Below are positions 50,526 to 58,862 of a DNA stretch of 64,000 nt, in pieces. How positions within the stretch are numbered: position 1 is the stretch's first letter; each line of letters starts with the position of its first letter. The position numbers and the translations under genes were made by a program. Source of the DNA: Sphingomonas sp. UBA978 (lineage in GTDB: Bacteria; Pseudomonadota; Alphaproteobacteria; Sphingomonadales; Sphingomonadaceae). The DNA is taken from contig NZ_DBBS01000020.1 in the NCBI RefSeq assembly GCF_002292295.1, positions 366,806 through 430,805 of the forward strand. The letters run 5' to 3'. The notes below the pieces were generated by a model. The model ran no database searches. It was not told the origin of the DNA and saw nothing but the letters and a program-made list of their open reading frames with translations.

Positions 50526-52957
50526 TTGACACCCCAGATCTGCTTGGCATATTCGCCGATCGTCCGGTCGGACGAGAACCAGCCCATATTGGCAACGTTG
50601 AGCACCGCCGACCGGCCCCAAGCGGCGGTGTAGTTCCACTTCGCATCGACGTCGCGCTGCGCGGCGGCATAGGCATCGAAATCGGCGGCGAGCATGAACC
50701 AGTCATGGTCATACAGGCCGTCCATCAGCCCGGTGTAGCGGCCGGGATCGTCGGGCGAGAAGACGCCGGAGCGGATCGCGTTGACCGCCTGCGCCAGCTC
50801 GCGCGATCCCTCGATCACGTCGCGACCGCGATAGCCGCTGGCGCGCTTTTCGGCGACTTCGTCGGCGGTAAGGCCGAAGATGAAGATATTGTCGTCGCCG
50901 ACATGCTCTTTTATCTCGATATTGGCGCCGTCCAGCGTGCCAATCGTCAGCGCGCCGTTGAGCGCGAACTTCATGTTGCCGGTGCCCGACGCCTCCATGC
51001 CCGCGGTCGAGATTTGTTCGGACAGGTCGGCAGCCGGGATGATCCGCTCGGCCATGCTGACATTATAGTTCGCCACGAACGCGACCTTGAGCAGGTCGCC
51101 CACCGCAGGATCGGCGTTGATCCGCTTGGCGACGTCGTTCGCCAGTTTGATGATGAGCTTGGCGTTGTGATAGCTCGACGCGGCCTTGCCCGCGAACAAC
51201 TTCACCCGCGGCGTCCATTGCCGTTCGGGGTGGCTGCGGATCTGGTCGTACAGCGCCACCGTCTCGACGATGCCGAGCAGCTGGCGCTTGTATTCGTGGA
51301 TGCGTTTGATCTGGACGTCGAAGATCGCATCGGGATCGAGGGTCAACCCCATGCTTTCCTTGATATAGGTCGAGAGCGTCACTTTGTTCGAACGCTTCAC
51401 CGCGGCGAAACGCTCCCGAAATGATGCGTCGTCGGCAAAAGGAATCAGCGCGGTCAATCTGGTCGCATCGTCGCGGAAATCGGCGCCGATCGCCTCGGTC
51501 AACAGGCCGGTCAGGCCCGGGTTGCATTGCTGCAGCCAGCGCCGCGGCGTGATGCCGTTGGTCTTGTTGTTGATGCGGTCGGGATAGAGGCGGTGGAGAT
51601 CGGCGAACACCGTCTTCTTCATCAAGTCGGTGTGCAGCGCGGCGACGCCGTTGACGCTGTGGCTGCCCGCGAAGGCGAGGTTCGCCATCCGCACGCGCCG
51701 CTCGCCGCCCTCGTCGATCAGGCTGATCGCGGCGATCGCGCGATCGTCGATCCCCTCGACGCCGCGCGCCTCGCGCAGCAGCTTGGCGTTGATCGCATAG
51801 ACGATCTGCATGTGTCGCGGCAGCAGCCGTTCGAACAGCGGCAGCGGCCAGCTTTCCAGCGCCTCGGGCAACAGCGTGTGGTTGGTATAGCCGAACACCT
51901 GCCGGGTGATGTCCCACGCCTCCGGCATCGTCAGTTCGTGATGATCGACCAGCAGCCGCATCAACTCCGCCACCGCGACCGCGGGATGGGTATCGTTGAG
52001 CTGGATCGCCGCCTTGTCGGGCAGAGTCCGGATGTCGTCGAAATACTGGATATGCCGGCGGACGATGTCCTGGATCGACGCGGAGGAGAAGAAATACTCC
52101 TGCCGCAGCCGCAGCTCCTGACCGGCGGGCGTGCTGTCGTTGGGATAGAGGACGCGGGTCAGCGTCTCGGCGCGCATCTGTCCGGCGAGCGCGCCCTCGA
52201 AATCGCCGGCGTTGAACTGGTCGAGCTTGATCGGATCAAACGCGCGCGCATTCCACAGCCGCAGCGTGTTGACCCGTTTGCCGCGCCAGCCGACCATCGG
52301 CGTGTCGAACGCGACCGCCTCCACCGCCTCCGCCGGCGACCAGTGGACGCGGCCCTCCGCAACGCTGGTCACCTCGCCGCCGAAGCCGACGAAATAGGCG
52401 CTCTCGCGGCGTTCGAATTCCCACGGATTGCCGTGCGCCAGCCAGTTCTCGGGCAGCTCGATCTGCCAGCCGTCGTCGAGCCGCTGGCGGAACATGCCGT
52501 TCACGTAACGGATGCCATAGCCATAGGCTGGCAGGTCGAGGCTCGCGAGGCTCTCCATGAAACAAGCCGCGAGGCGACCGAGGCCGCCGTTGCCGAGCGC
52601 CGCGTCGGGCTCGATCTCCTCGATCTCGGCAAGGTCGACCCCCAGCGTCGCAAGCGCCGCCGCCACCTCGTCGTTGTGACGCAGGTTCGACAGCGCATCG
52701 CGCAGCAGCCGCCCGATCAGGAATTCGAGGCTGAGGTAATAGACCCGCTTGGCGCCGGCGGCATGCGCCGCCTTGGTCGATTCCATCCAGCGTTCGATGA
52801 TCTCGTTGCGCAGCGTCAGGATCGTCGCGGCCAGCCAGTCGTGTGGCCGCGCGGCCTGCGCATCCTTGCCGATGCGGTGGACGAGCGTGTCGACGATGGT
52901 GGAGGCGAGGTCGTTGCTGGAAGCGGTCGGCGAAGCGGCGGCGGGGCTGTCTGTCAC
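50522..52957 (-). CDS. glgP: Glycogen phosphorylase
   Basis: An 811-residue GT35 phosphorylase (E. coli GlgP has 815). Motifs include YYLSLEFLIGRLLRDAL, DAALGNGGLGRLAACFMES, QLNDTHPAVAVAELMRL and the PLP-lysine region EASGTGNMKFALNGALTIG. It releases glucose-1-phosphate from glycogen ends. The GTG at 52957 gives a start that aligns with E. coli GlgP; a TTG 21 codons upstream is the only longer option, and neither has a strong ribosome site. It is the first gene of the six-gene glg operon on the minus strand, and the promoter must lie in or beyond 52958-53036. This space holds no clear motif. Confidence 0.95.
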   Translation of the reverse strand: MTDSPAAASPTASSNDLASTIVDTLVHRIGKDAQAARPHDWLAATILTLRNEIIERWMESTKAAHAAGAKRVYYLSLEFLIGRLLRDALSNLRHNDEVAAALATLGVDLAEIEEIEPDAALGNGGLGRLAACFMESLASLDLPAYGYGIRYVNGMFRQRLDDGWQIELPENWLAHGNPWEFERRESAYFVGFGGEVTSVAEGRVHWSPAEAVEAVAFDTPMVGWRGKRVNTLRLWNARAFDPIKLDQFNAGDFEGALAGQMRAETLTRVLYPNDSTPAGQELRLRQEYFFSSASIQDIVRRHIQYFDDIRTLPDKAAIQLNDTHPAVAVAELMRLLVDHHELTMPEAWDITRQVFGYTNHTLLPEALESWPLPLFERLLPRHMQIVYAINAKLLREARGVEGIDDRAIAAISLIDEGGERRVRMANLAFAGSHSVNGVAALHTDLMKKTVFADLHRLYPDRINNKTNGITPRRWLQQCNPGLTGLLTEAIGADFRDDATRLTALIPFADDASFRERFAAVKRSNKVTLSTYIKESMGLTLDPDAIFDVQIKRIHEYKRQLLGIVETVALYDQIRSHPERQWTPRVKLFAGKAASSYHNAKLIIKLANDVAKRINADPAVGDLLKVAFVANYNVSMAERIIPAADLSEQISTAGMEASGTGNMKFALNGALTIGTLDGANIEIKEHVGDDNIFIFGLTADEVAEKRASGYRGRDVIEGSRELAQAVNAIRSGVFSPDDPGRYTGLMDGLYDHDWFMLAADFDAYAAAQRDVDAKWNYTAAWGRSAVLNVANMGWFSSDRTIGEYAKQIWGVK

Positions 52958-53036
52958 GGCATGTCCGGAGCAAGAGGAGGGCGCAATAGACGACGCCCGG
53001 CGGTGAAAGTCACCTGCCAAAACGACCGCATCGGGA

Positions 53037-54368
53037 TCATAGCATCCCGATCAGCAACGTGCAGTTGAGGCCGATGATGATCGCCGCGATGCTCCAGGCG
53101 AGCATCCGCAGCCACGCCGGGCTGACGAAACGGCCCATCACCCGCGACTGGCCGGTGAACAGCACCAGCGGCACCACCGCGAACGGCAGCTGCAGACTGA
53201 GCACGACCTGGCTCAGCACCAGCAACTGCGTCGCGCCGCTGTCGCCCGATGCGCCGACCACGATCACCGCCGGCACGATCGCCAGCAGCCGCGTCACCAG
53301 CCGCCGCAGCCACACCGGCAGGCGCAGGTTGAGGAACCCCTCCATCACGATCTGGCCCGCCAGCGTGCCGGTGACGGTGGAATTCTGGCCCGAGGCGAGC
53401 AGCGCGATGCCGAACACGACGCTCGCCGCGCCGACGCCCATCATCGGCGCGAGCAGGCGATAGGCCTCGTCGATCTCGGCGACCTCGGTGCGGCCGGCGG
53501 TGTGGAACACCGCCGCGGCGACGATCAGGATCGCGGCGTTGATGAAGAAGGCGAGGCCGAGCGCGATCGTGCTGTCCAGCGTCGCCATCTTCGCCGCCTC
53601 CGCCTTGCCCGCGTCGGTATGGGCGAAGGCGCGGGTCTGGACGATGGAGGAGTGGAGATAGAGGTTGTGCGGCATCACCGTCGCGCCGAGGATGCCGATC
53701 GCGAGGTACAATTTGGCGGGATCGGTGACGATGCCGGGCGAGGGGATGAAGCCCGCCATCAGCGCGCCCATGTCGGGCTTCGCGTGGAACAGCTCATAGG
53801 CGAAACAGCCAGCGATGATGACCAGCAGCGCGAGGATGAACGCCTCGATCTTGCGGAAGCCGAAGCGTTGCAGCGCGAGGATCAGGAACACGTCGAGCGC
53901 GGTCAGCACCACGCCCCAGACCAGCGGCATGCCGAACAGCAGCTTCAGCGCGATCGCGGTGCCGAGCACCTCGGCAAGGTCGCAGGCGATGATCGCGATC
54001 TCCGCCAGCACCCACAGTGCCAGCGACACCGGCTTCGAATAATAAGCGCGGCACGCCTGCGCGAGGTCGAGGCCGGCGGCGACGCCGAGCCGCACCGACA
54101 GCGCCTGCAGCACGATCGCCATCAGGTTCGACAGCAGGATGACCGACAGCAAGGTATAGCCGAATGCCGATCCGCCGGCGATGTCGGTCGCCCAGTTGCC
54201 GGGGTCCATATAGCCGACCGCGACAAGGAAGCCCGGCCCCATGAACGCGCCCAGCCGCCGCCAGCCGGTGGCACCGACGGGGACGGCGACGCTGCGGTGG
54301 CTGCCGCCGAGCGAGGCGGGATGGGAGTAAGCGGGAAGGGCGGCAGTCGTCGGCGTGGCTGTCGTCAT
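53037..54368 (-). CDS. mntH: NRAMP-family Mn2+/Fe2+ transporter
   Basis: A 443-residue NRAMP protein with about 11 membrane segments. The metal-binding DPGN motif of helix 1 is at residues 55-58 (GYMDPGNWATDI), and the helix 6 motif is MPHNLYLHSS. It imports Mn2+ (possibly Fe2+) with protons across the inner membrane. ATG 54368 is preferred to a non-ATG start 14 codons upstream. No MntR or Fur-type regulator is adjacent. The 79-base gap to alkA on the same strand shows no riboswitch-like structure. It converges with nothing and is separated from glgP by 79 bases. Confidence 0.94.
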   Translation of the reverse strand: MTTATPTTAALPAYSHPASLGGSHRSVAVPVGATGWRRLGAFMGPGFLVAVGYMDPGNWATDIAGGSAFGYTLLSVILLSNLMAIVLQALSVRLGVAAGLDLAQACRAYYSKPVSLALWVLAEIAIIACDLAEVLGTAIALKLLFGMPLVWGVVLTALDVFLILALQRFGFRKIEAFILALLVIIAGCFAYELFHAKPDMGALMAGFIPSPGIVTDPAKLYLAIGILGATVMPHNLYLHSSIVQTRAFAHTDAGKAEAAKMATLDSTIALGLAFFINAAILIVAAAVFHTAGRTEVAEIDEAYRLLAPMMGVGAASVVFGIALLASGQNSTVTGTLAGQIVMEGFLNLRLPVWLRRLVTRLLAIVPAVIVVGASGDSGATQLLVLSQVVLSLQLPFAVVPLVLFTGQSRVMGRFVSPAWLRMLAWSIAAIIIGLNCTLLIGML

Positions 54369-54447
54369 GCGCCGATCTGTGGACGAAGCCGGCGGGCGGG
54401 GCAAACCCAAAAGCGGCGAATGCCTTAGCCTGTGTCAGGCCGTCCGG

Positions 54448-55083
54448 TCAGACCGGCGCGGCATCCGTATCCGGGCCGGCGCCGTAATGGTGCCAGGTGA
54501 AGATCGCGAGCGCGCCGCGATGCGGCCGCCACGCCTCCGCCAGCGCGCGGGTGAGCTTTTCCGATGGGCGTTCGTCATGGCCGAGCAGGCGGCCGACCTC
54601 GATCTGCACGGCAAGGTCGCCGGCGGGCCACACGTCGGCGCGCCCCTCGGCGAAGAGCAGGTAGATTTCCGCCGACCAGCGGCCGATCCCCTTGACCCGG
54701 ACGAGCTGCGCGATCGCTGCCTCGTCGTCGGCGGGCAGATGGTCGAGATCGAGCCGGCCGCTGGTCACCTCCTCGGCGAGGCTGCGGGCGTAGCTCGCCT
54801 TCTGCCGCGACAGGCCGGCGGCGCGCAGCGTCTCGTCGCTGGCGGCGAGGATCGTGTGCGGATCGCCGGGATCGCCGACCAGCCCCTCGAGCTTGCGATA
54901 GACCGCGGCGGCCGACGCGACGCTGACCTGCTGGCCGAGGATCGTGCGCAGCAGTGTCGCATAGCCGCGTTCGCGGATGCGGGGCGGCGGATAGCCGACG
55001 CGCGACAGCCCTTCTGCGAAGGCCGGTTCGGCGGCGGCGAGTGCATCCATCGCGACGCGGATCTGTTCCGCGCTCAGGCCCAT
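54448..55083 (-). CDS. DNA-3-methyladenine glycosylase II (AlkA-type)
   Basis: A 211-residue HhH-GPD glycosylase. The helix-hairpin-helix is LVRVKGIGRWSAEIYLLFAEG (about residues 127-147) and the catalytic Asp is Asp156 in WPAGDLAVQ. The early segment TILGQQVSVASAAAVYRKLEG is also conserved. It removes alkylated bases such as 3-methyladenine in base excision repair. It lacks the extra N-terminal domain of E. coli AlkA (282 residues) and so belongs to the short group. The gene is divergent from a ferredoxin, with 57 bases between start codons. Confidence 0.9.
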   Translation of the reverse strand: MGLSAEQIRVAMDALAAAEPAFAEGLSRVGYPPPRIRERGYATLLRTILGQQVSVASAAAVYRKLEGLVGDPGDPHTILAASDETLRAAGLSRQKASYARSLAEEVTSGRLDLDHLPADDEAAIAQLVRVKGIGRWSAEIYLLFAEGRADVWPAGDLAVQIEVGRLLGHDERPSEKLTRALAEAWRPHRGALAIFTWHHYGAGPDTDAAPV

Positions 55084-55140
55084 GCTTGATCCCCGGCGCG
55101 GGGCGCGGCATGGCCGGTTGCAACTTGATCGGAGACTGAC

Positions 55141-55458
55141 ATGCCCAAGCTTATCGTCGTGACGCGTGAGGGGGAAGAACGCGAGATCATGGGTGAGGCT
55201 GGCCTGTCGGTCATGGAGGTGATCCGCGACGCCGGTATCGACGAATTGCTGGCGCTGTGCGGCGGGTGCTGCAGCTGTGCCACCTGCCACGTCCATGTCG
55301 ACCCGGAATTTGCGGACAAACTGCCGCCGATGGGGCCGGACGAGGACGACCTGCTCGATTCGAGCGACGAACGCAACGCGACCTCGCGCCTGTCGTGCCA
55401 GCTGCAGATGACGCCGGCGCTCGACGGCCTGAAGGTGACGATCGCCGGCGAGGACTGA
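55141..55458 (+). CDS. [2Fe-2S] ferredoxin, adrenodoxin type
   Basis: A 105-residue ferredoxin with cluster ligands Cys40, Cys46, Cys49 and Cys86 (C-x5-C-x2-C, then SRLSC), as in adrenodoxin/putidaredoxin. Two additional cysteines, Cys43 and Cys44, fall inside the cluster loop (CGGCCSCATC), where relatives usually have Ala, Ser or Asn. The N-terminal strand PKLIVVTREGEE and the acidic DEDDLLD helix, which docks redox partners, are normal. It probably serves a cytochrome P450, a dioxygenase or Fe-S assembly. No partner gene is adjacent. The stop is followed by a 16-bp hairpin shared with the convergent methyltransferase. Confidence 0.92.
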   Translation: MPKLIVVTREGEEREIMGEAGLSVMEVIRDAGIDELLALCGGCCSCATCHVHVDPEFADKLPPMGPDEDDLLDSSDERNATSRLSCQLQMTPALDGLKVTIAGED

Positions 55459-55472
55459 TCGACTGATCGTCG

Positions 55473-55509
55473 CTGCCGTCACCCCGGAACCGATCCGGGG
55501 TGACGGCAG
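55473..55509. terminator. Bidirectional 16-bp hairpin (CCCCGGA repeat type)
   Basis: CTGCCGTCACCCCGGA (55473-55488) pairs perfectly with its complement at 55494-55509 around an ACCGA loop. It lies between the convergent stops of the ferredoxin (55458) and trmH (55512) genes. The inner CCCCGGA/TCCGGGG core matches the repeat at 43977-43997, so a dispersed repeat may have been adopted as terminator. Confidence 0.65.
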
Positions 55510-55511
55510 GA

Positions 55512-56255
55512 TCAGCGCGCCGCGACCGCGTAGAGCGCGATCGCCGCGGCGTTCGAGACGTTGAGGCTTTCGACCTTCTCGCTGATCGGCAGCTTGGCGA
55601 GTTCGTCGCAATGCGCCTCGGTATTCTGGCGCATGCCTTCGCCTTCCGCGCCCAGCACGATGCAGATGCGCTGCGTGCCCATCGCCTGCGCCAGCGTCTG
55701 GTCGGCATGGCCGGTCAGGCCGATGCGCCAGAATCCCGCCTCGGCGATCTCCTCCAGCGCGCGCGCCAGATTGACGACGCGTACCCAGGGCACCGTCTCC
55801 AGCGCCCCCGACGCCGCGCGCGCGACCGTGCCGCTTTCGGGCGGCGCATGGCGGTCCTGCGTGACGATGCCGAGCGCATCGAATGCCGCGGCCGAGCGCA
55901 GGATCGCGCCGACATTGTGCGGGTCGGTGACCTGATCGAGCACCACCAGCGGGCGCTGGTCGTCCTTGCCCGCGATCAGCAGGTCGGCGAGCCAGCTGTC
56001 CTCCAGCGGCTCGACCTCGGCGACGAGGCCCTGATGCGGCGCGTCCGCCGGCACCAGCCGGCCGAGGTCGGGCGCCTCGGCATAGACCACGGGCAGCGTC
56101 GACGGAATGTCGAGCGACGCCAGCGCCTCGCGCGTTCCCCAGATCTTGCGGACGACGCGGTCGGGGTTGGCGAGCGCCGCCGTCACCGGGTGACGGCCCC
56201 AGAATTTGGGACGGTTGGCGGTGCCCGTCGACGGGCGATGCCCCTTGCGCGCCAT
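55512..56255 (-). CDS. TrmH/SpoU family 23S rRNA methyltransferase (RlmB-like)
   Basis: The 247-residue SPOUT methyltransferase has an N-terminal substrate-binding domain (GRHPVTAALANPDRVVRKIW) and the C-terminal knot with motif 1 (LVVLDQVTDPHNVGAILRSAAAF), motif 2 (ICIVLGAEGEGMRQ) and motif 3 (ISEKVESLNVSNAAAIALY). RlmB methylates G2251 of 23S rRNA; which ribose this homologue modifies is not decidable from sequence alone. It starts at ATG 56255 and lies 39 bases after the M28 peptidase gene on the same strand, near tRNA-Tyr. Confidence 0.9.
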   Translation of the reverse strand: MARKGHRPSTGTANRPKFWGRHPVTAALANPDRVVRKIWGTREALASLDIPSTLPVVYAEAPDLGRLVPADAPHQGLVAEVEPLEDSWLADLLIAGKDDQRPLVVLDQVTDPHNVGAILRSAAAFDALGIVTQDRHAPPESGTVARAASGALETVPWVRVVNLARALEEIAEAGFWRIGLTGHADQTLAQAMGTQRICIVLGAEGEGMRQNTEAHCDELAKLPISEKVESLNVSNAAAIALYAVAAR

Positions 56256-56294
56256 CAGTCGGCACCCGGCAGGCGAAGGGTGGTGGAAGCAGGA

Positions 56295-57887
56295 TCAGTC
56301 ATCATTGGCATCGCTATAGGCAAAGGGATCGGTGACCACCGGCTGCGTCGGCAGCGGCGGGCGGGGCAATGCCTTGTCGGCATTGGCGGCGGAAAGCAGG
56401 ACGGAGGCGAGGACGATCGAGCCCTGGCGCAGATCCTCCGGCTTCAGATGATCGAACGTGTCGACCGAGCTGTGATGGACGCGGCTGCCGTAATCGAGCG
56501 GGTCCTGAATGAACTGGAAGCCGGGGATGCCGATCTGTTGCAGGCTGACATGGTCGGTGCCGCCGGTCTGACGCGCGACGACGTTGCCCGCCCCCATCGA
56601 GGCGAACGGGGCGAGCCATTCGCGGAAGATCAGCACGACCGCCGGATTGTTCTCGGCATAGAGGCCGCGCAGCTTGCCCGATCCGTTGTCGATGTTGAAA
56701 TAGGCGGCAAGTTCGCCGTGGCCGGGCAGCGGCACGATCGGCCAGCGATAGGCGAAGCCGTAATCGACGCCGGTGGGCTGCGGCCCGGTGCCGCGGCGGG
56801 CGAGGTGCGCGCGCGTATAGGCGGCCGAGCCGAGCAGCCCCTCTTCCTCCGCGCCCCATAGCACGAAGCGGATCGTCCGCTTCGGCCGCACGCCGCTCGC
56901 CGACAGGATGCGTGCCGCCTCCATCACCTCGGCGGAGCCGGCGGCGTTGTCGGCGGCGCCGTCGCCCGCGACCCAGCTGTCGAGATGTGCGCCGGCCATG
57001 ACGTACCCTGCCTTGGGATCGGTCCCGGGGATTTCGGCGATGACGTTATAGGCGTTGACGTCGCTGTCGTCGAAGCGGACGTCGCTGACGATCTCCAGCA
57101 CCGGCGCCGGCCCCATCTTGGCGAGCCGGGCAAGGCGGAGGTAATCCTCCTGCGCGATCTGCACCGCCGGCAGCGATGCGGTATCGCCGACGCCGAACAG
57201 ATAGCCTTCGCCATGCACCAGCTTGCCGTCGCGATAGGACATCGTCGCCACCGCCACCGCGCCCTCTTCCTTCAGGAAGGCGTCGAGCTTCTTGGTATAG
57301 TCCAGCCGCTTCATCCGGCGATCGGCGGCGGCGGGATCGTAGCTGGGCTGCTGGAATTGGTCGAGCTTGCCGATATCCTCGCCCGTCAGGCGGCGGAAGG
57401 CGGGTTCGGTCGGGTCGGCGGCGGCGCGGGGCAGGGTGAGCATGACGATCTTGCCGCGCAGCTGGCCGCGATATTTCGCGAAATCGCGTTCGCGGGCGAT
57501 CAGCGCGACGATCACCGGCGCGGTGAGCGGGCCGGCGGTGGCGGGCGTCCAGGCGACGGGGATGGCGGTCAGCTGGATCGGCCGCGGGCTGACCATCCGC
57601 ACGCTCGACCGCTCGATCGACCAGCCGCGGCCGAAGGCGAAGCCTTCCTTGCGGACGTTCTTCAGCCCCCATGCGCGCAGCTGGCCTTCCGTCCACGCCT
57701 CCGCCGTGCGCGCGCCGGGCGAATTGGCGAGGCGCGGGCCGATCACGTCGGTCAGATGTTGCACGGTCTGCACGACCTGGCTGTGGTTGGTCCCCTGATC
57801 GATGATCGTGGCGATGGCGGCGCGATCCTGCGCGGCAACAGGCGTCGCGGCGGTAAGGGCGGCAGTGGCAAGCAGCAGGTGGCGCAT
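56295..57887 (-). CDS. M28-family metallopeptidase, secreted
   Basis: A 530-residue zinc aminopeptidase-type protein. The signal peptide covers about residues 1-20 (LLLATAALTAATPVAAQ). A protease-associated-like domain follows, then the M28 zinc site: AGAHLDSWVAGDGAADNAAG (His and bridging Asp), LWGAEEEGLLGS (catalytic Glu and a ligand Glu), NIDNGSGK (Asp) and YGSRVHHSSVDTFDHL (final His). It should cleave N-terminal residues from peptides in the periplasm or outside the cell. It lies directly after tRNA-Tyr in the opposite orientation. The frame is intact and the length is typical of the Q-type peptidases of xanthomonads and sphingomonads. Confidence 0.92.
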   Translation of the reverse strand: MRHLLLATAALTAATPVAAQDRAAIATIIDQGTNHSQVVQTVQHLTDVIGPRLANSPGARTAEAWTEGQLRAWGLKNVRKEGFAFGRGWSIERSSVRMVSPRPIQLTAIPVAWTPATAGPLTAPVIVALIARERDFAKYRGQLRGKIVMLTLPRAAADPTEPAFRRLTGEDIGKLDQFQQPSYDPAAADRRMKRLDYTKKLDAFLKEEGAVAVATMSYRDGKLVHGEGYLFGVGDTASLPAVQIAQEDYLRLARLAKMGPAPVLEIVSDVRFDDSDVNAYNVIAEIPGTDPKAGYVMAGAHLDSWVAGDGAADNAAGSAEVMEAARILSASGVRPKRTIRFVLWGAEEEGLLGSAAYTRAHLARRGTGPQPTGVDYGFAYRWPIVPLPGHGELAAYFNIDNGSGKLRGLYAENNPAVVLIFREWLAPFASMGAGNVVARQTGGTDHVSLQQIGIPGFQFIQDPLDYGSRVHHSSVDTFDHLKPEDLRQGSIVLASVLLSAANADKALPRPPLPTQPVVTDPFAYSDANDD

Positions 57888-57970
57888 CGATGTCCCCGGT
57901 GGTCTGTCGTCCGGGTGCTAGGCGGCGGCCGGCTTTCGCGCAAGCATCCGCGATTCGGCGGAAAGCGGCG

Positions 57971-57999
57971 TTGACAGCCGCGTTTTGCTTCGCCAATAG
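57971..57999 (+). promoter_or_regulatory. Promoter of tRNA-Tyr
   Basis: A perfect TTGACA -35 box at 57971-57976 is followed after 17 bases by CAATAG (57994-57999), a weak -10. Transcription would begin about 20-25 bases upstream of the mature tRNA. The -35 match is directly visible; the -10 is uncertain. Confidence 0.55.
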
Positions 58000-58027
58000 G
58001 CCGCCTCGCTTCGGCGAACTCGCATCC

Positions 58028-58113
58028 GGACAGGTGGCCGAGTGGTTAAAGGCAGCAGACTGTAAATCTGCCCGTGCAAGCGTACGCTGGTTCGAATCCA
58101 GCCCTGTCCACCA
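58028..58113 (+). tRNA. tRNA-Tyr (anticodon GTA)
   Basis: The acceptor stem pairs GGACAGG (58028-58034) with CCTGTCC (58103-58109), followed by discriminator A and an encoded CCA (58111-58113). The anticodon stem is GCAGA/TCTGC with loop CTGTAAA, placing anticodon GTA at 58062-58064. The T arm contains GGTTCGAATCC. A long variable region typical of type II tRNA-Tyr is present. A short 8-bp hairpin follows at 58114-58135. Confidence 0.97.
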
Positions 58114-58135
58114 CCTTCCCGCGCCACCGGGAAGG
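58114..58135 (+). terminator. Hairpin directly after tRNA-Tyr
   Basis: CCTTCCCG (58114-58121) pairs with CGGGAAGG (58128-58135) around a 6-base loop, immediately after the encoded CCA. It probably terminates or defines the 3' end of the tRNA transcript; no T-tract follows. Confidence 0.5.
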
Positions 58136-58237
58136 GTGCGGCCCGATCGGTCATCGGTCATCCCCCAGTTATTGGTCATTCTGCCGTCGGATTATAGAAA
58201 CTAGGCTTATCTAGTTGAATCTGCACGCGTAACGACT

Positions 58238-58262
58238 GGAACGGGCTGCGCTACGCCGGGTT
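58238..58262 (+). promoter_or_regulatory. Candidate EcfG (general stress) promoter
   Basis: GGAAC at 58238-58242, 17 intervening bases, then GTT at 58260-58262 matches the alphaproteobacterial EcfG consensus (GGAAC, 16-17 bases, CGTT or GTT). It lies 24 bases upstream of the first gene of the SRPBCC-ADH-SDR operon. The match is seen in the sequence; use by EcfG is inferred. Confidence 0.55.
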
Positions 58263-58286
58263 AGGGATCTTCCAAGGGAGATCCGC

Positions 58287-58862
58287 ATGACCGAAGCCCA
58301 TGACGATGCGCCAGCCGCGACGTCGAAACGACGCGGCGCCGCCGACACCGTAACCGAATCGCTGACCGAGGGGCAGGGCTCGTCGGTGGTGGCGCGTTCG
58401 GTGACGATCAACCGCCCGGCGAGCGAACTTTACAGCTACTTCCGCGATTTCGCGAACCTGTCGCATTTCATGGAGAATGTGATCGCGATCGAGGTGCGTG
58501 ATCCGACGCATTCGCATTGGACCGTCAAGGCGCCGGCGGGTGCGAAGGTCGAATGGGATGCGCGCGTGACGGAAGAGCAGCAGGACCGGTTGATCGCCTG
58601 GACGTCCGAACACGGGGCCGACGTCGCCAATTCCGGTCGCGTCGAGTTTCGCGAGGCCGGCGACCGCGGCACTGTGGTCACCGTGACGATCGCCTACGAC
58701 CCGCCCGGCGGCGTGGTCGGCAAGGTGATCGCCAAGATGTTCCAGCGCGAACCCGCGATCCAGGCGCGCCGCGACCTGCGCCGCTTCAAGCAGCTGATGG
58801 AGACCGGCGAGATCGCCACGCCAGCGATGAACCCCGCGCAATTCGAGGAGATGGGGCTGTGA
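58287..58862 (+). CDS. SRPBCC-family protein (cyclase/dehydrase type)
   Basis: A 191-residue START-like protein. After a disordered N-terminus of about 35 residues, the family pattern SVTINRPASELYSYFRDFANLSHFMENVIAIEV appears, then VEWDARVTEEQQDRLIAW and YDPPGGVVGKVIAKMFQREP with a long C-terminal helix (QARRDLRRFKQLMETGE). Such proteins bind hydrophobic ligands in a cavity. ATG 58287 follows AAGGGAG. Its stop overlaps the GTG start of the next gene, making it the first gene of a three-gene operon behind a candidate EcfG promoter. A membrane or lipid stress role is plausible but not shown. Confidence 0.88.
   Translation: MTEAHDDAPAATSKRRGAADTVTESLTEGQGSSVVARSVTINRPASELYSYFRDFANLSHFMENVIAIEVRDPTHSHWTVKAPAGAKVEWDARVTEEQQDRLIAWTSEHGADVANSGRVEFREAGDRGTVVTVTIAYDPPGGVVGKVIAKMFQREPAIQARRDLRRFKQLMETGEIATPAMNPAQFEEMGL

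Noticed and set aside
57918..58154. Open frame on the minus strand with GWIRTSVRLHGQIYSLLPL
   Set aside because: It is the antisense reading of the tRNA-Tyr gene and overlaps the tRNA and its promoter.
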